Positions 11,351 to 24,100 of a DNA stretch of 64,000 nt are shown here, one piece after another. The position numbers and the translations under genes were made by a program. Source of the stretch: Trochalopteron elliotii. Taxonomy: Eukaryota; Chordata; Aves; Passeriformes; Leiothrichidae. The notes under the pieces were generated by a model that saw nothing but the letters and a program-made list of their open reading frames with translations, ran no database searches and was not told the DNA's origin. How positions within the stretch are numbered: position 1 is the first letter of the stretch; every line of letters starts with the position of its first letter. The DNA is taken from positions 4,404,500-4,468,499 of the forward strand of contig JANPWX010000449.1 in the NCBI GenBank assembly GCA_024734555.1, read 5' to 3'.

Positions 11351-12676
11351 TCTGGTTTCTTGTGAACTTATTTAATTAAGTTTTTAATATCTCCAGAGAA
11401 ATATATTTATACTGATAAACAAAAAAGGGCCAGTGACTGAATTGAAATAACAGACTTCATCAGCCACTTAAACTGCTAGCTCACTCTCTATATTTGCATG
11501 ATCCAGTTTTTTCTGCTTCAGAATTGGTGTCTTATTTTTATGGACACTAGCTAGGCACCACACTTGGCCATTGCAGTTATCGGTCCCCAGCTGTCATTCT
11601 TTAGCCCCACAGGCACAGTCAGATGGGCACAACTGCACAGCATATTTCCCAATCTAATCAGGACTCCCAGACCTGAACCACATAAAGGCCCCTGCAGTGT
11701 GTGTGCACCTGGGGCATTGCAAAGCTGTTACCTCGACAAATCACCAGTAAATTAGTAATGTTGCTGATTATATTTTTTATTCATTTCAGTTTAAAATAAT
11801 AAAGGCATTGTACAAGGCTCTAGGTGGTCTAGTATTTAATTATACACTAAATATGACTAAATTACACGTCATCATCATTTAAATCAGTTCCTGAATCAGG
11901 CAAACACCTATGCTTTCTGTGTACCTCCTAACCACATTCAGTTTTCTCCAGAGTAAAAAAATTCTGTTGCAGAAAGAAATCTGAAGAAATCTGAGCATCC
12001 AGGAAATGCTTCAGACGGAGATCAGATGGGTGCATACTTTTCCTTTGTAAGGAGTGGACAACAGCTGATACATTGCTGCTACACACATCAGTGACAGTGA
12101 GAGCATGATAATCTCTCAAGTGAATTGGTTCCAAGCCATGTAAGGTCTTATAGGCCATAGATAGTACCTTAAATTGCAGTAGGCCATTTATTGCATCAGA
12201 TTTCCACAGATATCATGCTGTGTGACAGTATCCAAATCCTGAATAATTTCAATGTCTCTCATGCAAAGGATATTGTGCAACCCTGTTATGAAATCACTGA
12301 AGTTGGGCTAAAGGAAAATTGATTTGTCCATGAAATTAAAATTCAGGAGAGAAAGCTATACAAAACAAAAGGACTTAATGACAATTAAACTTGTAAGGGA
12401 TAGACAATATTTTAATGAAATGTCAGGTTTAGATATGATTGGGTTCTCTAGCACTTGATTTTGTCCTCTAGAAAATTCCAGTGTCAAAATGGAAGCATCA
12501 GACTATATGATAGTACTTTTGCTTACAGATTAAATTACTTAGAGCCTTATATAGTGTGTAAATTTGATATTTTAATTGCCTGTTGTTGTTTATAACTGAT
12601 GTTGTCTTTAGATATCTTATGAGAATTGGATTACTCTCCTATATGTACAGTAAGTAGACAAAATTTACAAAAGGGA
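11351..12676. other. AT-rich sequence with a possible ancient repeat
   Basis: Mostly unremarkable. At about 11930-12200 the minus strand holds a 76-codon frame starting MAYKTLHGLEPIHL, and the plus strand has TAGTACCTTAAATTGCAG, text reminiscent of an old dispersed amniote repeat. I cannot name the family. Confidence 0.3.
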
Positions 12677-12877
12677 AGATTTCTAGAAAATATTGGGAGA
12701 AATTTTCTCACAAGGAAAGTAGTCAAATACTGGAATACCTTGCCCAGAGAAACTATGAATCTTCTTGTAGAGCATTCCCCTGAGGAACCTTGTCTCATAT
12801 GGCCATACTCCAGGGAAAAAAAAGATTAAGTGGCCTCTAGAGGTCCATTTCAACTGAAAGTACTCTATGATTCTGTA
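12677..12877 (+). mobile_element. CR1 3'-end fragment
   Basis: Encodes a decayed CR1 ORF2 C-terminus (RNFLTRKVVKYWNTLPRE, matching the usual NFFTVRVVRHWNRLPRE-type segment), then the 3' UTR with CCTCTAGAGGTCCATTTCAA and the tail CTCTATGATTCTGTA. Confidence 0.8.
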
Positions 12878-15800
12878 ATTTAATTTTTTTAGATATTGCT
12901 ATTGTTTTTATGTGATATGGTTTATTATTCATATGACATATGCAGAAATTAAATGTAAGTGGAAAATCACAATAAATCAATGCATGGAGACCAGCTTTAG
13001 ATACATAATTGTTACTTGTAAAACTTTCCAATAACTTCAAAGTACGGTGGAGTCACAGCTAGCTGTGGGGCTGTATTAGACTGATCAAAATTTGGAAAAG
13101 CACAATCATGAACTATATGAAAGGACATGAATCTAAAAGTAACAAATGTAACTCCCATAGGTTAATCAGGGTTGTGCTCTGGAATTCAGTTTCTCTTGAA
13201 AGCACCCATGATAGCTACACATATGGCAAATAATAAGGTAATAACGAATTGACAGGAAAATGATACTCAGACACATAAACAATGAATTACCGAATATAAG
13301 AAGAGCTGCAAAAATGTAATTATTAATGAGATATCAATGCAATATGGAAGACATTTTTCAAGTAGCACTTAGACAAATTGTAAAGAACTTCAAAAATAAT
13401 TAAAACTATGAGTAAACTAAAATTTTCAATCATTTTTGTGGGAAAGCTGAAGAAGAAAACATTTTAATAGCTTTCCTCCAAAAATTATTTTAATCAGTTA
13501 TGCATCTAAAAATGGTTCTCTGCCTTACAGAACAGCATGGTGGAGTGTTTTATGCTATAGTCTATCATACTGCAACTGTCTGATTTTATATGTTTTAAAG
13601 GTACAGAAATTCCAGTCCTTATACACTTTTCTACAAAGAAACAAGGGCTGATTTAGATGAAAATCTACCAAATTGCAGTAAGGACTTCTTCTTCATTTAT
13701 ATGACTCATTTTCTTCTACTTGGTTAGGTTTTATATCAACGTTCTGTGCTTAGGCAAAGTTCTTTACATTCTAAAATATGTGATCAGTTTTAGGAAAACA
13801 AAACAAAGCAACCATTTCTATAAGAGAAGACAATAATTTTGGTGCAACAATAACTTCTTTTTCTCTGTTTATAGAGACTGTTAAAATGGTTGCTTCTTAT
13901 TCAGACACTGTGCTGCAGAATGCTTGAGTGAAACATCTTTTAATGGGGGCAGCACCCATGAGAACAGCAATCAGGAGCATCAAGTTTCTGTAAACACCTT
14001 CAGCACTTAGCTCACATCTGATTTTAGCTTCACTGTAGGATGGCAGAGCTGCAATGGTTTCATTAGTCAGGACTTTGAAATCAGAGCTCATATATATTTT
14101 ATGATCTCTGTTTTCTCCACCTTCAGTCAGCATGTCATAAGTACTTCATAAGCCCTCCAGGCTTGTGGCAATCCTTGAGACGCACATGACTGTCTGTATC
14201 ACCATCCATAAATCCAGCATCTGCCTGAACTTGAATTCATTAAACTCACACTTACAGCTAACCTCTGAGCCTTGCACTGATCTTATTGGTATTTAAATAA
14301 CACTGTATGCCTTTACTTTTTCCCCTGGTGCTAGTAAAAAGTTTTTATTTCAGGCACTATGGCAGGTAAAGTGAAAGCAGTAATTCCAGAGAATCTAAAT
14401 GTGCTAGAAAATATTCCATTCCCTAATAGATTTCAATGCAATGTTTTTCTTAAATGTCAGCAAATCACTGGGAATTCTCAGTACTTGGGTAAATATATTT
14501 TAATTTCAATTATTTTTATAAGAATAATCATATTTACTCAAACCATTGTAGAGATATTCCTAAATACCCTTTTAGGGCAAAAGAACTTAGGTTCAGGGCA
14601 TTTTGCTTGTTTGATTGACAATCAGTACAAATCTCCCATAGTGGATCTGAGAAATTAAGTAAAAGAGCACAAACCCTTGGCCTGTACTCCCTCTTCCCCA
14701 CCCCACCTTTCCTTTCTTTTGCACTCTGAAGAGGTGATGGACAGCACAGGAATCTGAATGCCTGCAATGGTTTTGGCTGCCCATACACAGCAGGTTTCCT
14801 CTTGCTCTGTTTCTAATAGGGTTTGCTGCTTTATTCCTTTGTGTCTTTAACATAGTGGGTCACTCATGGCCACAGCCCCCATGGCTGTTCCTTCCTCCTT
14901 CAGCATGGAGTGCATCCCAAAAAGTGTGTCTCTGGTCACCTGTGCTCCTCTGACCAATAGAAGTTTTGGTTCCCAATGGTTTCATTTGCTGCACGATGGT
15001 GCCTACATCCACCCAGAAACAGACAACCCACCTGCACACAGTATCATTCCATCTTTAACTGAAGGGAGTGACCGTGGGTTTCGAAACAAATGGATCTGGC
15101 AAACCAACATCTGGAAATTGCTAGTAGGGAACAGAGTTGAGCAATTTCCAGACAAGCCATTGCCCTCCCCCATGTTCCTTTGTGCTGAGGACATAGCAGG
15201 CCTAACTGTAGAGGGAAAAATATGGCAGGCCACAGCTACTCAGGTAGATTTAGCTCATTCGTCCTGTTTCCAATGAAACATTTAATTGCTTCACAATGAA
15301 GTTGCAAATTCTTGCTAATTTTAGCAATTTTCAAAACTATATATTGAGTCATTATAATAACAGAAACCCTTTATGAAAAAATATAAATACACTACGTTGA
15401 GTTTTGAGCAATTTCTTCATTGCCCAAGCTATGGATCTTTAATTCTGCTGTGGATTCCCCTGAAACCAATCCATTATATTAATAATTTCATACCTTCATT
15501 GTTGGCCCAATGCTGAGATGTATCTTTGGATGTAGGAGGAATATTTCCTTCTACCAAAGTAATGCAAGTGATATATTTGTCAGTGAAATGAAGTCAGATA
15601 AGTCCCTTATCATGCATTTTCCATTAAAAAAAATTGTTCAGAATAGTGTCTTTGACATGAAAGCCCAGAACAACAAAATCTGTCCTGGGGTCCAGGTACA
15701 TTTCATTTGGTCAGATTTCAGGCAGTGGACAATGTTATTTCTTAAATTTTGAGGAAGTTGTGTTAAGAAGAATAAATCTGAGAGAAAGCTGCTTCTTTAT

Positions 15801-16118
15801 TTTGAGGGCAAAAATATGATGTACAGAATAAATGGTCCAAAAGACATGTAAGGCAGGAATCTCGTGTCCTCTAATACATCTGCTAAAAGATCTGTAAATG
15901 TCTCAACAAATCAAACCCCATTCTGTACATGAAAAGAAAGCTACTGATCAGAATTTTGAACAAACTGGAGGATTTTTTGAAAATTTTTTTCTCTCTAAAG
16001 AGGATAACTAAAAATGTACTGTGGGGACAAAGTCTTAACTCATGAAACCTGATCTTTGGAAAGAGAATATGGCTGAAATTTATTGGAGATAAATGCAGTT
16101 ATTAAACTGTAGATGTAC

Positions 16119-16166
<48 letters not shown>

Positions 16167-18247
16167 CTGCTTTTAGACCTGATGACTTGCTTATACTCCC
16201 CTTTCCTTAGGTTCTAACACATCAGTGTTACGCCTAGGGGCTGTTTTCACCATGAGGAAAGGAGAAGACTTCCAACAATGGAGAGAGTTACTTATCCTGC
16301 TCAGAACAGGGTAAAAAACAGGACCTAGCCACCTCTGCATCCTTTCCAACTTTTACCATTTAGAACTTACTTCTCATTTAAAAGGGATCCAAAGACTATT
16401 CCCAAATCTATAATTTTTATTTTGCCCATCTGGTATAAAGGACTTTGTGGCCCATTATGATTGCATCCCATAAGGAAAGTAGGAGGTCTATGTTGCATGG
16501 TTCTTTGCTTTGTCCTGCATGGCCCTATGCCTGCACACAAAAGCAGGAATTTGGATTCTCCAACTTCCTTCTGGAATGAACTTTCAAATAGCCTTCCCTA
16601 ACTGTATTATTTTTCTACTGCAGACATTCAAACATAGGATTTTCTTTCCATAAGTGTTCTCAAGTATTTTCAGACCTCTCTGTTCTGCTAGTAATCAATG
16701 ATCACACTAGCATTGTGAAAAGAGTTTAAAAAAGGTTGCAAACATCCATTGTTAACCTGCTTATGTATGGAATATGGACTGTGGACTGGAACTTGAAGAG
16801 ATCATACAGAATTGATCTCCCATGGCAGTAAGGCCTTCCATTTAAACAAGTCATCTAGTTTCCACTTCACTGAAATTCCTATTTCACCTGACTTTTCATG
16901 CCTATAATGTAGTTATCTCAACTGTGTAGAACACCATAACCTTCCAGTGTGCTTATATGGAAAGAAAAATTCATTTACCTTACTTGTGTCTTTACTTTAC
17001 TGTTTGATGAATCACTTGAAGAAGCACCCATTTTTCCCTTTTGACTATGCAGAAAGCCTAACTGAAATGTAGACATATATATATAACAGCAGGATTTGCA
17101 TTAGGAAAGATGAATCCAGCTTCTAATCTCCCTCCAAGCTCAGTGAAGAGAATTACATGCATCCAGAAGGCGATCAATGTGGATATACCTTTATCCCTAG
17201 CAGAGTGCGTTCTCCTTACTCTCTGTCTTCCTCCATTACCTCTAACAAGCACGTGAAAGCAGAGACAAAAACATATGGTTAAAGTTAGATGAGATGAAAA
17301 CCAGTTATGCAGTTATTTTCTAGTTCTCCTGGAACACATCATCATATCCATGAGTGTGATGAACTTCAATATATTGTCCATATGTTTCCATATCAATTTG
17401 AAATCCTTTCCTTAAAGTACCATCAGAAAGACATTGAAGAAAATGCAATCGTTTTTCTAAATAGGTGTAAACTAAGAAAGACTTGAGTTTGACTTGATTG
17501 TGTGTATGTGGCATGACTCTGCCAAGTAGAGACTCAAGGTAAATTTCCACAGAGGAAGAATCCAGCACACTGAGTTATGACTTAGAGAGTCAGAATAGAG
17601 AGATTATAGATCATACCTCTAAGTCATGGTGATTTTTTTATGTTTGGACACAGTATTTATAGCAATTTTTTCCTTTTTTAATAAAGTTTCAGAGCGGTGA
17701 CCAGTGTAAAATTCACAAATCTTGAGAACAAGAGCACTTTCTTTCACTTCCAACACAACCAGTAAGAAAGATCATGCAAGCCAATTTTAGTTCTTGATGA
17801 CAGCTGTGAAATCTTACTGAATGTTCAGAGGTGTAACTATGGAAATCATTTGGCATGTAGGAGCTTATTTTTTATTTTTAAACTTTTTTACACCTCCCTC
17901 TGAAATTGCCATCTCCTGGCTACTGTTAGGCAGAGGATAAGCAGCTTTTCTAACCTATCATTTCATACCAGTAGTAATGATGATTGATATGAAAACACCA
18001 CATCTTGTCTATTAGCACCAAACTGAATTTGCAAGGATGTCAGTAAGATTATATAGTTATGCATCCACATGAGTTCAAGGGAATACATATATGTTTAAAA
18101 TAACATACCCAACATAAATCAATGAACTTAAGGTTTCTGTGCAATTTCAGTAAAAGCTCAGGATCAGAGGAGTGAATTTTGAAGTAGAAGTAATCTTCAC
18201 AAAGATCTCTCCTAACACCAGGCAGCAGATTGATCATTATATAAAAA
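12878..18247. other. AT-rich unique sequence, no gene recognised
   Basis: Over 5 kb with only a TATC microsatellite recognised. The longest open frame (14866-15276, plus, 136 codons) has a Kozak-like G after the ATG but no recognisable domain, no clear splice context and an overlapping antisense frame. Not called as a gene. Confidence 0.4.
16120..16165. repeat. (CTAT)n microsatellite
   Basis: About 11 uninterrupted tetranucleotide units of CTAT. Pure repeats of this length are usually polymorphic. Confidence 0.95.
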
Positions 18248-18525
18248 TCATGGAATCATGGAATGCTCTGGGTTGGGAGAGACTTAAAAGATCATCTAGT
18301 TCCAATCCCCCGCCATGGGCAGGAATATCTTCCACTAAATCAGGCTGCTCAAAGTCCCGTCCAGCCTGGCCTTGAACACTGTCAGGGGTGGGGCATCCAC
18401 AGGTTCTGTTCCAGTGTTTTACCACCCTCACAGAAAAGAATTTTTCTGACTATTTGATCTAACCTAGTCTTGGTTTGAAACCATTCCCCTTTGCCCTGTC
18501 ACTACATGCATTGTAAACAGTTTCT
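18248..18525 (-). mobile_element. CR1 3'-end fragment
   Basis: Starts TCATGGAATCATGGAATG (reverse complement of the CR1 tail), then TTGGGAGAGACTTAAAAGAT, CATCTAGTTCCAATC and CAGCCTGGCCTTGAACACT, the normal minus-strand order of an avian CR1 3' UTR, continuing to the ORF2 C-terminus near 18440-18500. Confidence 0.9.
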
Positions 18526-18547
18526 GTTTTCCTTTTTCTTTTTGCAG

Positions 18548-18702
18548 GTACTGGAACGCTGCAGTTAGTTCCCCTGAACAGACTTGCTAGCCTCTATTAC
18601 CACTGCTTGTGTGCAGCAAGCAGGAACAAGAGTGCAGAATGGGCTATAACTCAGTGGTTCTTTCCACTTGGGGCCGTTTACAGTGGAGGCTTTGAGTCAG
18701 AG
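18548..18702 (+). CDS. Candidate internal exon, protein not recognised
   Basis: A 155-bp interval with a strong acceptor (TTTTCTTTTTGCAG ending at 18547, long pyrimidine tract) and a consensus donor (GAG|GTAAAA at 18703). After two bases of a split codon, one frame is open for 51 codons to the donor, starting TGTLQLVPLNRLASLYYHC and ending YSGGFESE; the other two frames contain stops. It lies directly beside a CR1 fragment, so the pyrimidine tract might be fortuitous. A 51-codon open frame would arise by chance roughly one time in ten. I do not recognise the protein, and no partner exon was found. Confidence 0.28.
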
Positions 18703-18992
18703 GTAAAATATTCTCTTAGTACTAGTATCTCAAAGACTTCAGCCTTGATACTGTGCAAAAAATAAAAATACAAGTAGCTAAACTCAGGATTTTTTGACAA
18801 CCATGTCTTTTTATGAAGTGCTTCAGGTTTGTGTTTACATTACAGATTTATTTTACATTACAGATGTTGTCCTTGTTCCCCCAGTAAGCCTGGAGGTATG
18901 CAGGAGTCCAGTGGAACAGACTTAGGGGACATTCATCCTAGTAAACCTTTACTCTTAAAAAGACACACAGGGCTTAAATATGTATTTTTATT

Positions 18993-19003
18993 GGGGGGGG
19001 GGG
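18993..19003 (+). repeat. Run of 11 guanines
   Basis: Uninterrupted G11 after a T-rich stretch and before AGGAAAG. Short homopolymers of G this long are sequencing-error prone. Confidence 0.9.
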
Positions 19004-20282
19004 AGGAAAGTGTTTAAGAGGGCAAATATGAAAAAAGCAACATTCATAAACTGCTAAAATAACTATAGAATGTAGTCTTTCTGACTTCATTTTCTGCAAT
19101 GGCAGAAGCTCTGTTGCTAAGTAATTAACAGAGACAAAGAAAGAAAGACAAAAAAAACCACAATCGTATTTCTAAATTGTCTTTAAGTAGCACTTATATG
19201 GATATTAGATGGCAGCAGACACAGTTACAATTATTCTAATGTAATGAAACTCAGTCACACTGAAGGGAGCTGCCTGAAAGCGTTATATAGTGAATTTCAG
19301 TCCATATGGCTTTATCTCACAATACACATCTCCATTTGCCCTGGACTTTGTCTAAGATTCACATTTTTCTAAAGGAGAAAATTACTTCTTTGCTCCATGG
19401 TGACATGGTATTTAGACTTGACCTCTGGTTAGGCCTGAGAACTCCTGAGTACCAGCTTTCCTGCTCAGGTCAGTAGAGAACCTTCTTTCAGCATCACAGT
19501 GGGATCCACCTCACTGCTTCGTCTACAGTTGTAGGGCAATTCAGTGATGAACACAGGGATGAAATTCAGCCACTTCTTTCCCATTTGGACACTGAGCAGT
19601 TTCTCCTAACAAACTGCTTTAATTTGTAAGCAGAGACAAAACAGAAGCAAACAGCCAGTCTTTGCAGCTGCCTGGATTCAGCGATATATCAAAAAACAAC
19701 AACAAAGAAAACCTGATAGCAAAACCAGCATTTACTATTTCATGGGAATAAGATATACTCTTCAGCATACAAAAGATATTTCACTTCCAGCCTTGTTCAA
19801 GTCCTGCATTGAGAGGCACCCATTCATCCTACTGTAAAATTGAATAAATTAGTTGTTATTACTGTGGTGAAACTGTGGGGTCTTTAATTTCATCAGAGTT
19901 ACTAGATGACAGATATCTGACTACTTAATGACCTTGTATTTACTAAGAAAAAAATTCTGCTGCTGAAATGACAGAGATATAATGGCATGAATTCATTGTG
20001 GATAACAGAACTATAGAACAGCTTACCATATAATGTATGACTCAGATTTCACTGCTTTTTGAAATTCAGCAGTAACATTGCTAAAATATCACTTAAATAA
20101 ATATCAGCAGTTAATCACAAGAGATGTAATGTTATTAAGGGGGGAAAATTACCCTTTTCTGCATGTTTTCCTTCACACAAAAGGAAAGGAACACAAAATA
20201 AAGAACAAAAAATATGTCAGTTAAATTGCACTGTTCCATCTCACTCAAAAGAAGTAGAGAGATGTTATCCAATGCTAAAGCA

Positions 20283-20393
20283 TGAAGAAGAAGAAGCAGA
20301 AGCAGAAGAAGAAGAAGAAGAGGAGGAGGATTAAGAGGAAGAAGGAGGAGGATGAGGAGGAGAAGGAGAAGGAGAAGAAGGAGGAGGAGGAGT
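20283..20393 (+). repeat. GAA/GGA purine-rich tract
   Basis: About 110 bp of interspersed GAA, GAG and GGA triplets with only a few pyrimidine interruptions (for example CAG, GATTAAG, GATGAG). Confidence 0.9.
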
Positions 20394-21120
20394 GGAACTT
20401 AATTGGCAATCAGAGTACCCTCCTTCTCCAGCCTCCCACATACATCCTTAAGTAGTTTACCGAGTGGAGTTATAAGAATCAGTTTTATTAATTTATGTTA
20501 AATATAAAATATTTTTAATTTTTCTCTCTTTTAGGAGTAGATCACCTCCAAAATATTCGCTGTTCCAAACCTTACAAATTCTGAAAATATCTTTCTATCT
20601 AATAAAGACTATGCAACATCAAATGTGGAAAATCAGAGCTTTACTGATCACTCCTCTATTTTTTTTTTGAGAAGAATAAAAGTTCCATGTTCATTTATGC
20701 ATGTACATGTCTTCCTCTTGAAGAACAAGGCACACTAAAATTCAGCACTATGATGCTTCTTGTGTTCTAATTAAATGTCCTTAAATACCATGGGTGATGG
20801 GGAACAGAGTGGTTTCAAAAGATACTCAGAGGTGCCATGGAAGTCTGTGGGTAATACTGGGAGGAAATTCAGATCTGCCCACATTATATTTTAGTTGAAA
20901 GATGATAATTTATGACCATTTCTACTTCTCTGCTCATCCAGTGTGCTCTTCCATTAAGAAGCTAAAAACAAAGAGTAAAATCTAAGGCAACCCTGCTGCC
21001 TAATCTGTCAACCATACTTCAGTTACTGGCCATGAATGTCAACAGTTAAAAAAAGCCTGATCCAGGAGCAATTAGCCATAAATCCCATTACCCTGAACAG
21101 AAATCTGACATAGGGAGATG

Positions 21121-21138
21121 AAAAAAAAAAAAAAAAAA
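21121..21138 (+). repeat. A18 homopolymer
   Basis: Eighteen consecutive adenines. No recognisable retrocopy body lies immediately upstream. Confidence 0.9.
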
Positions 21139-24100
21139 TCTAGCCGCTGACTTTATTACTACCCAGGCAAGAAAGCTGGGTATTTCCAGTATTTCCAGTA
21201 ATAAAGAACATACGATAATTTGTGGTACATACAATAATTTTAAATACAGTTATGTGTGAAAAGACTATGCTTATATTTTGTATGAGAAAAAGAATGAAGA
21301 AACAAAGATAAACTGTGAGACCCAAACAAGGGAATGAAGGAAGTTTTAGGTGTAAGCAATATGAAAATTCAGGTTTTATATTAATTCTGAGAAAATAAAC
21401 TATACATCAGTAAAGAAAGGGGCAGTTGTTCAGGGACGTAGTTTTTGTCAGTATAAAATCCACAAATCTGACCCTATAAGCAATTATCAAAGGTAGCAAA
21501 TTCAAAGCTGCAAGATACAGAAACATTTTTTCTTTCCAACCCCAAAATTTATTGAAGTAAGTCCCTGCAACCTGCTTCATCTGTGGGCAAATGTTACTTT
21601 TTTTAAAAGGAACAACTTGAGACAGAAAAAAGGGATTTATAAACCATGTAATGTATGGGTAATATCCTACAGAAATAACCAAAGCACCAAATATGTTTTC
21701 TTTATATCATGTGGTGTGTTTTTATTTACAAATCCTTTTTGTTCAGTGTAATTACAATAGGTTCTCTTGTACCACTGGTTCATGGGCATTCAATCAGCTG
21801 CACTGTTATTCTGTCCATATGCTTTGAGCTTAGTCTTTTTCAATCTTGCAACCTGTTGAAAACATATTTAAGATCTATAGTTTATTGTCTCTGAGGAAGA
21901 TTACCAGTACTCATCTGAAACCATCTCTGAAAACATTATGAAGTGCTGCTTTTCTTGATATTGTGGGACATATCTGTAGGTGTCAATCTGGCCCTGCCTG
22001 CTGTTGACAAACCAGATACCACATACACCTTGTCACCATGCCAGTATTTGCCACAAACAAACTGAAGCTCATCCTTTGGCTCTTACAGATTGTAGTGTGA
22101 AGTGCGGAGCAGAGGTAATAGTGGAAGGCATTCTACAAAGTGTTAAGGTCATGGAGTCTGGATAAATATTATCTCAGGGCCAGTGGAATTTCATTTAATG
22201 TTTTTATCATCTCTTTCATTTCTTTTGGGATTTCAGATGTTCATACACATATAAATCATGAAATGTCAACTGAAAATGAAACATTCTTACAGGTTACAGA
22301 CACAGAAATACATGACAAACTGGAAATATAAGCAAGCATTAAAGGGTGTAAAATACCAGGTTTTATTAATTTATTTAAAGCATCATACTTGATGTTACAG
22401 CTCTGCTGATACAGAGAGATATCTTGATCAACTTTCCCCTCCTTTTTTCTCCCCTGGAGAACAACATTTTTTAACAGAAGGTCAGGAAGGGAAATGCAAC
22501 CTTTAGCTTCCATCTGGTTTTCAATAAAGTGGAAATGGCATCTGCCCTAAATATGGAGTATGCTCCAAAAGATATTCTTAACAAATTAAAGGGATGACTC
22601 CAACTTCTTTTTGCTTTAAGAGAGGGATCCGGTGATTAAAAGAAATGTTGCAGGCTGAAGCTGGGAGAGAGAAATAGAAACTCAGAAACAAATGACAGTA
22701 TAAGCATGTATTTGAAGTTGTGTTTTGGTCACTGAGCTTTGATGCAAGAGCTTTTTCTTGCACTTTACCCTACATTCTTCATCACAGAAAAGTCTGGAAC
22801 AAATTGGACCTCTTAAGAATGTGGTTGTCATCGTTGGACACATTCCCTCTCCCCACTAATCCATTTCCAACCCAGGCAGTCATCTTTTACTGCTTGATCC
22901 ATGAGAGGAAAAAGCTGAAAGAGAGAGTTACAGACAGCTACACACAACTGATGCCAGTCAGTAGCGACTTCATTTCCCCCAGAGATCTCTTGTCTTTATT
23001 TTGTAGGCTGTTATGCATTAACTGGCACATGCTAGCCAGATCTCACCTCCACCAGGCCTGGAATTAGCACCTCCCTGTTGAAAATTCCTCCTTTCTGCTG
23101 TGGTGGCTTCTCTTACAGCAAATTCCTTCTGTGGCCTTAACACTGTTTAAGATGGGCAATGGTGCTCTTTGCAACAACTCCAGCCATGAGAAGCAGCTAA
23201 GGTGATTCCAGGACATGGTGGCTTTATCATTGGCCCTCAAATACACTGACAGGCTATCATATAATGTCATGAAATGAAGGGATATTTATGTGGAATAAAA
23301 GCTAGCCCAATAAAAAATGCAGTGGATAAATCAGAGCACTATAACAACATGCTAGTTCCAAGGATGCAAGTTACAATGACACACTGAGATCAATAGCAAA
23401 AAAAAGAATAAAGTAACAGTTATAATTCCTTTAAAATTTAGTAGTGAACCCTTTGCAATATTACCTCTCCTGCAATAATAAAAATGTTTTTAAATGAAAG
23501 AGAAACAACAGTTGTTTTTTCTCAGCCAGGTAAAGGAAATATTTTTAAAAAAACAGAAAAATGTTCAGCTGAGAAGAAAGTTCATGACCGTTTAACTTCA
23601 TTTGCCCCTCCAGGATTGTTGATTTGGAGTCCATTGAGAGTCAAAAGGAGCTTGTCCAGGCAATTGTATTTTCATTCTGCCATTGCCTCTTTCCCACCAT
23701 TCTAAAAAAGTCCTACTCAAGGATAGAAAATGTTTCAGCCTTGGCCCTCAGCCAAAATAAAATCCTTCTTCTTTCCAGGAAAAATAAAAACCCTAAGCAA
23801 CAACCTGAAGATTTTCATTTTCACCTCCCTTCTACAAGAAAAATTTCTACAAGCATAATGCCGTTAAGGGCAGAAGCTGTTCTAGCAGCTTGTCAGGATT
23901 TTCTAGGATGAGGCAGGGAGAGTCTGCGCATCCGATGGGAACTGTGATAAATATATATGAGACTGAAGGAAGAGTAGAAGGGGGTAAGAGGGCAAATCTC
24001 TTCCAGAGCACAAGACATTGAATTTTCAGCTTCTGTTGTACCTTTCAACTGGCACTGTGACAGAGGCAATCCCTCCTTTCCTGGCTGATTGAAGCTTGTT

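Noticed and set aside
14340..14365. Acceptor-like TTTATTTCAG followed 12 bp later by GTAAAG
   Set aside because: A 12-bp exon needs far stronger evidence; such pairs occur by chance in AT-rich DNA.
14866..15276. 136-codon plus-strand open frame
   Set aside because: No recognised domain or splice context, overlaps an antisense frame, and composition shows no coding bias.
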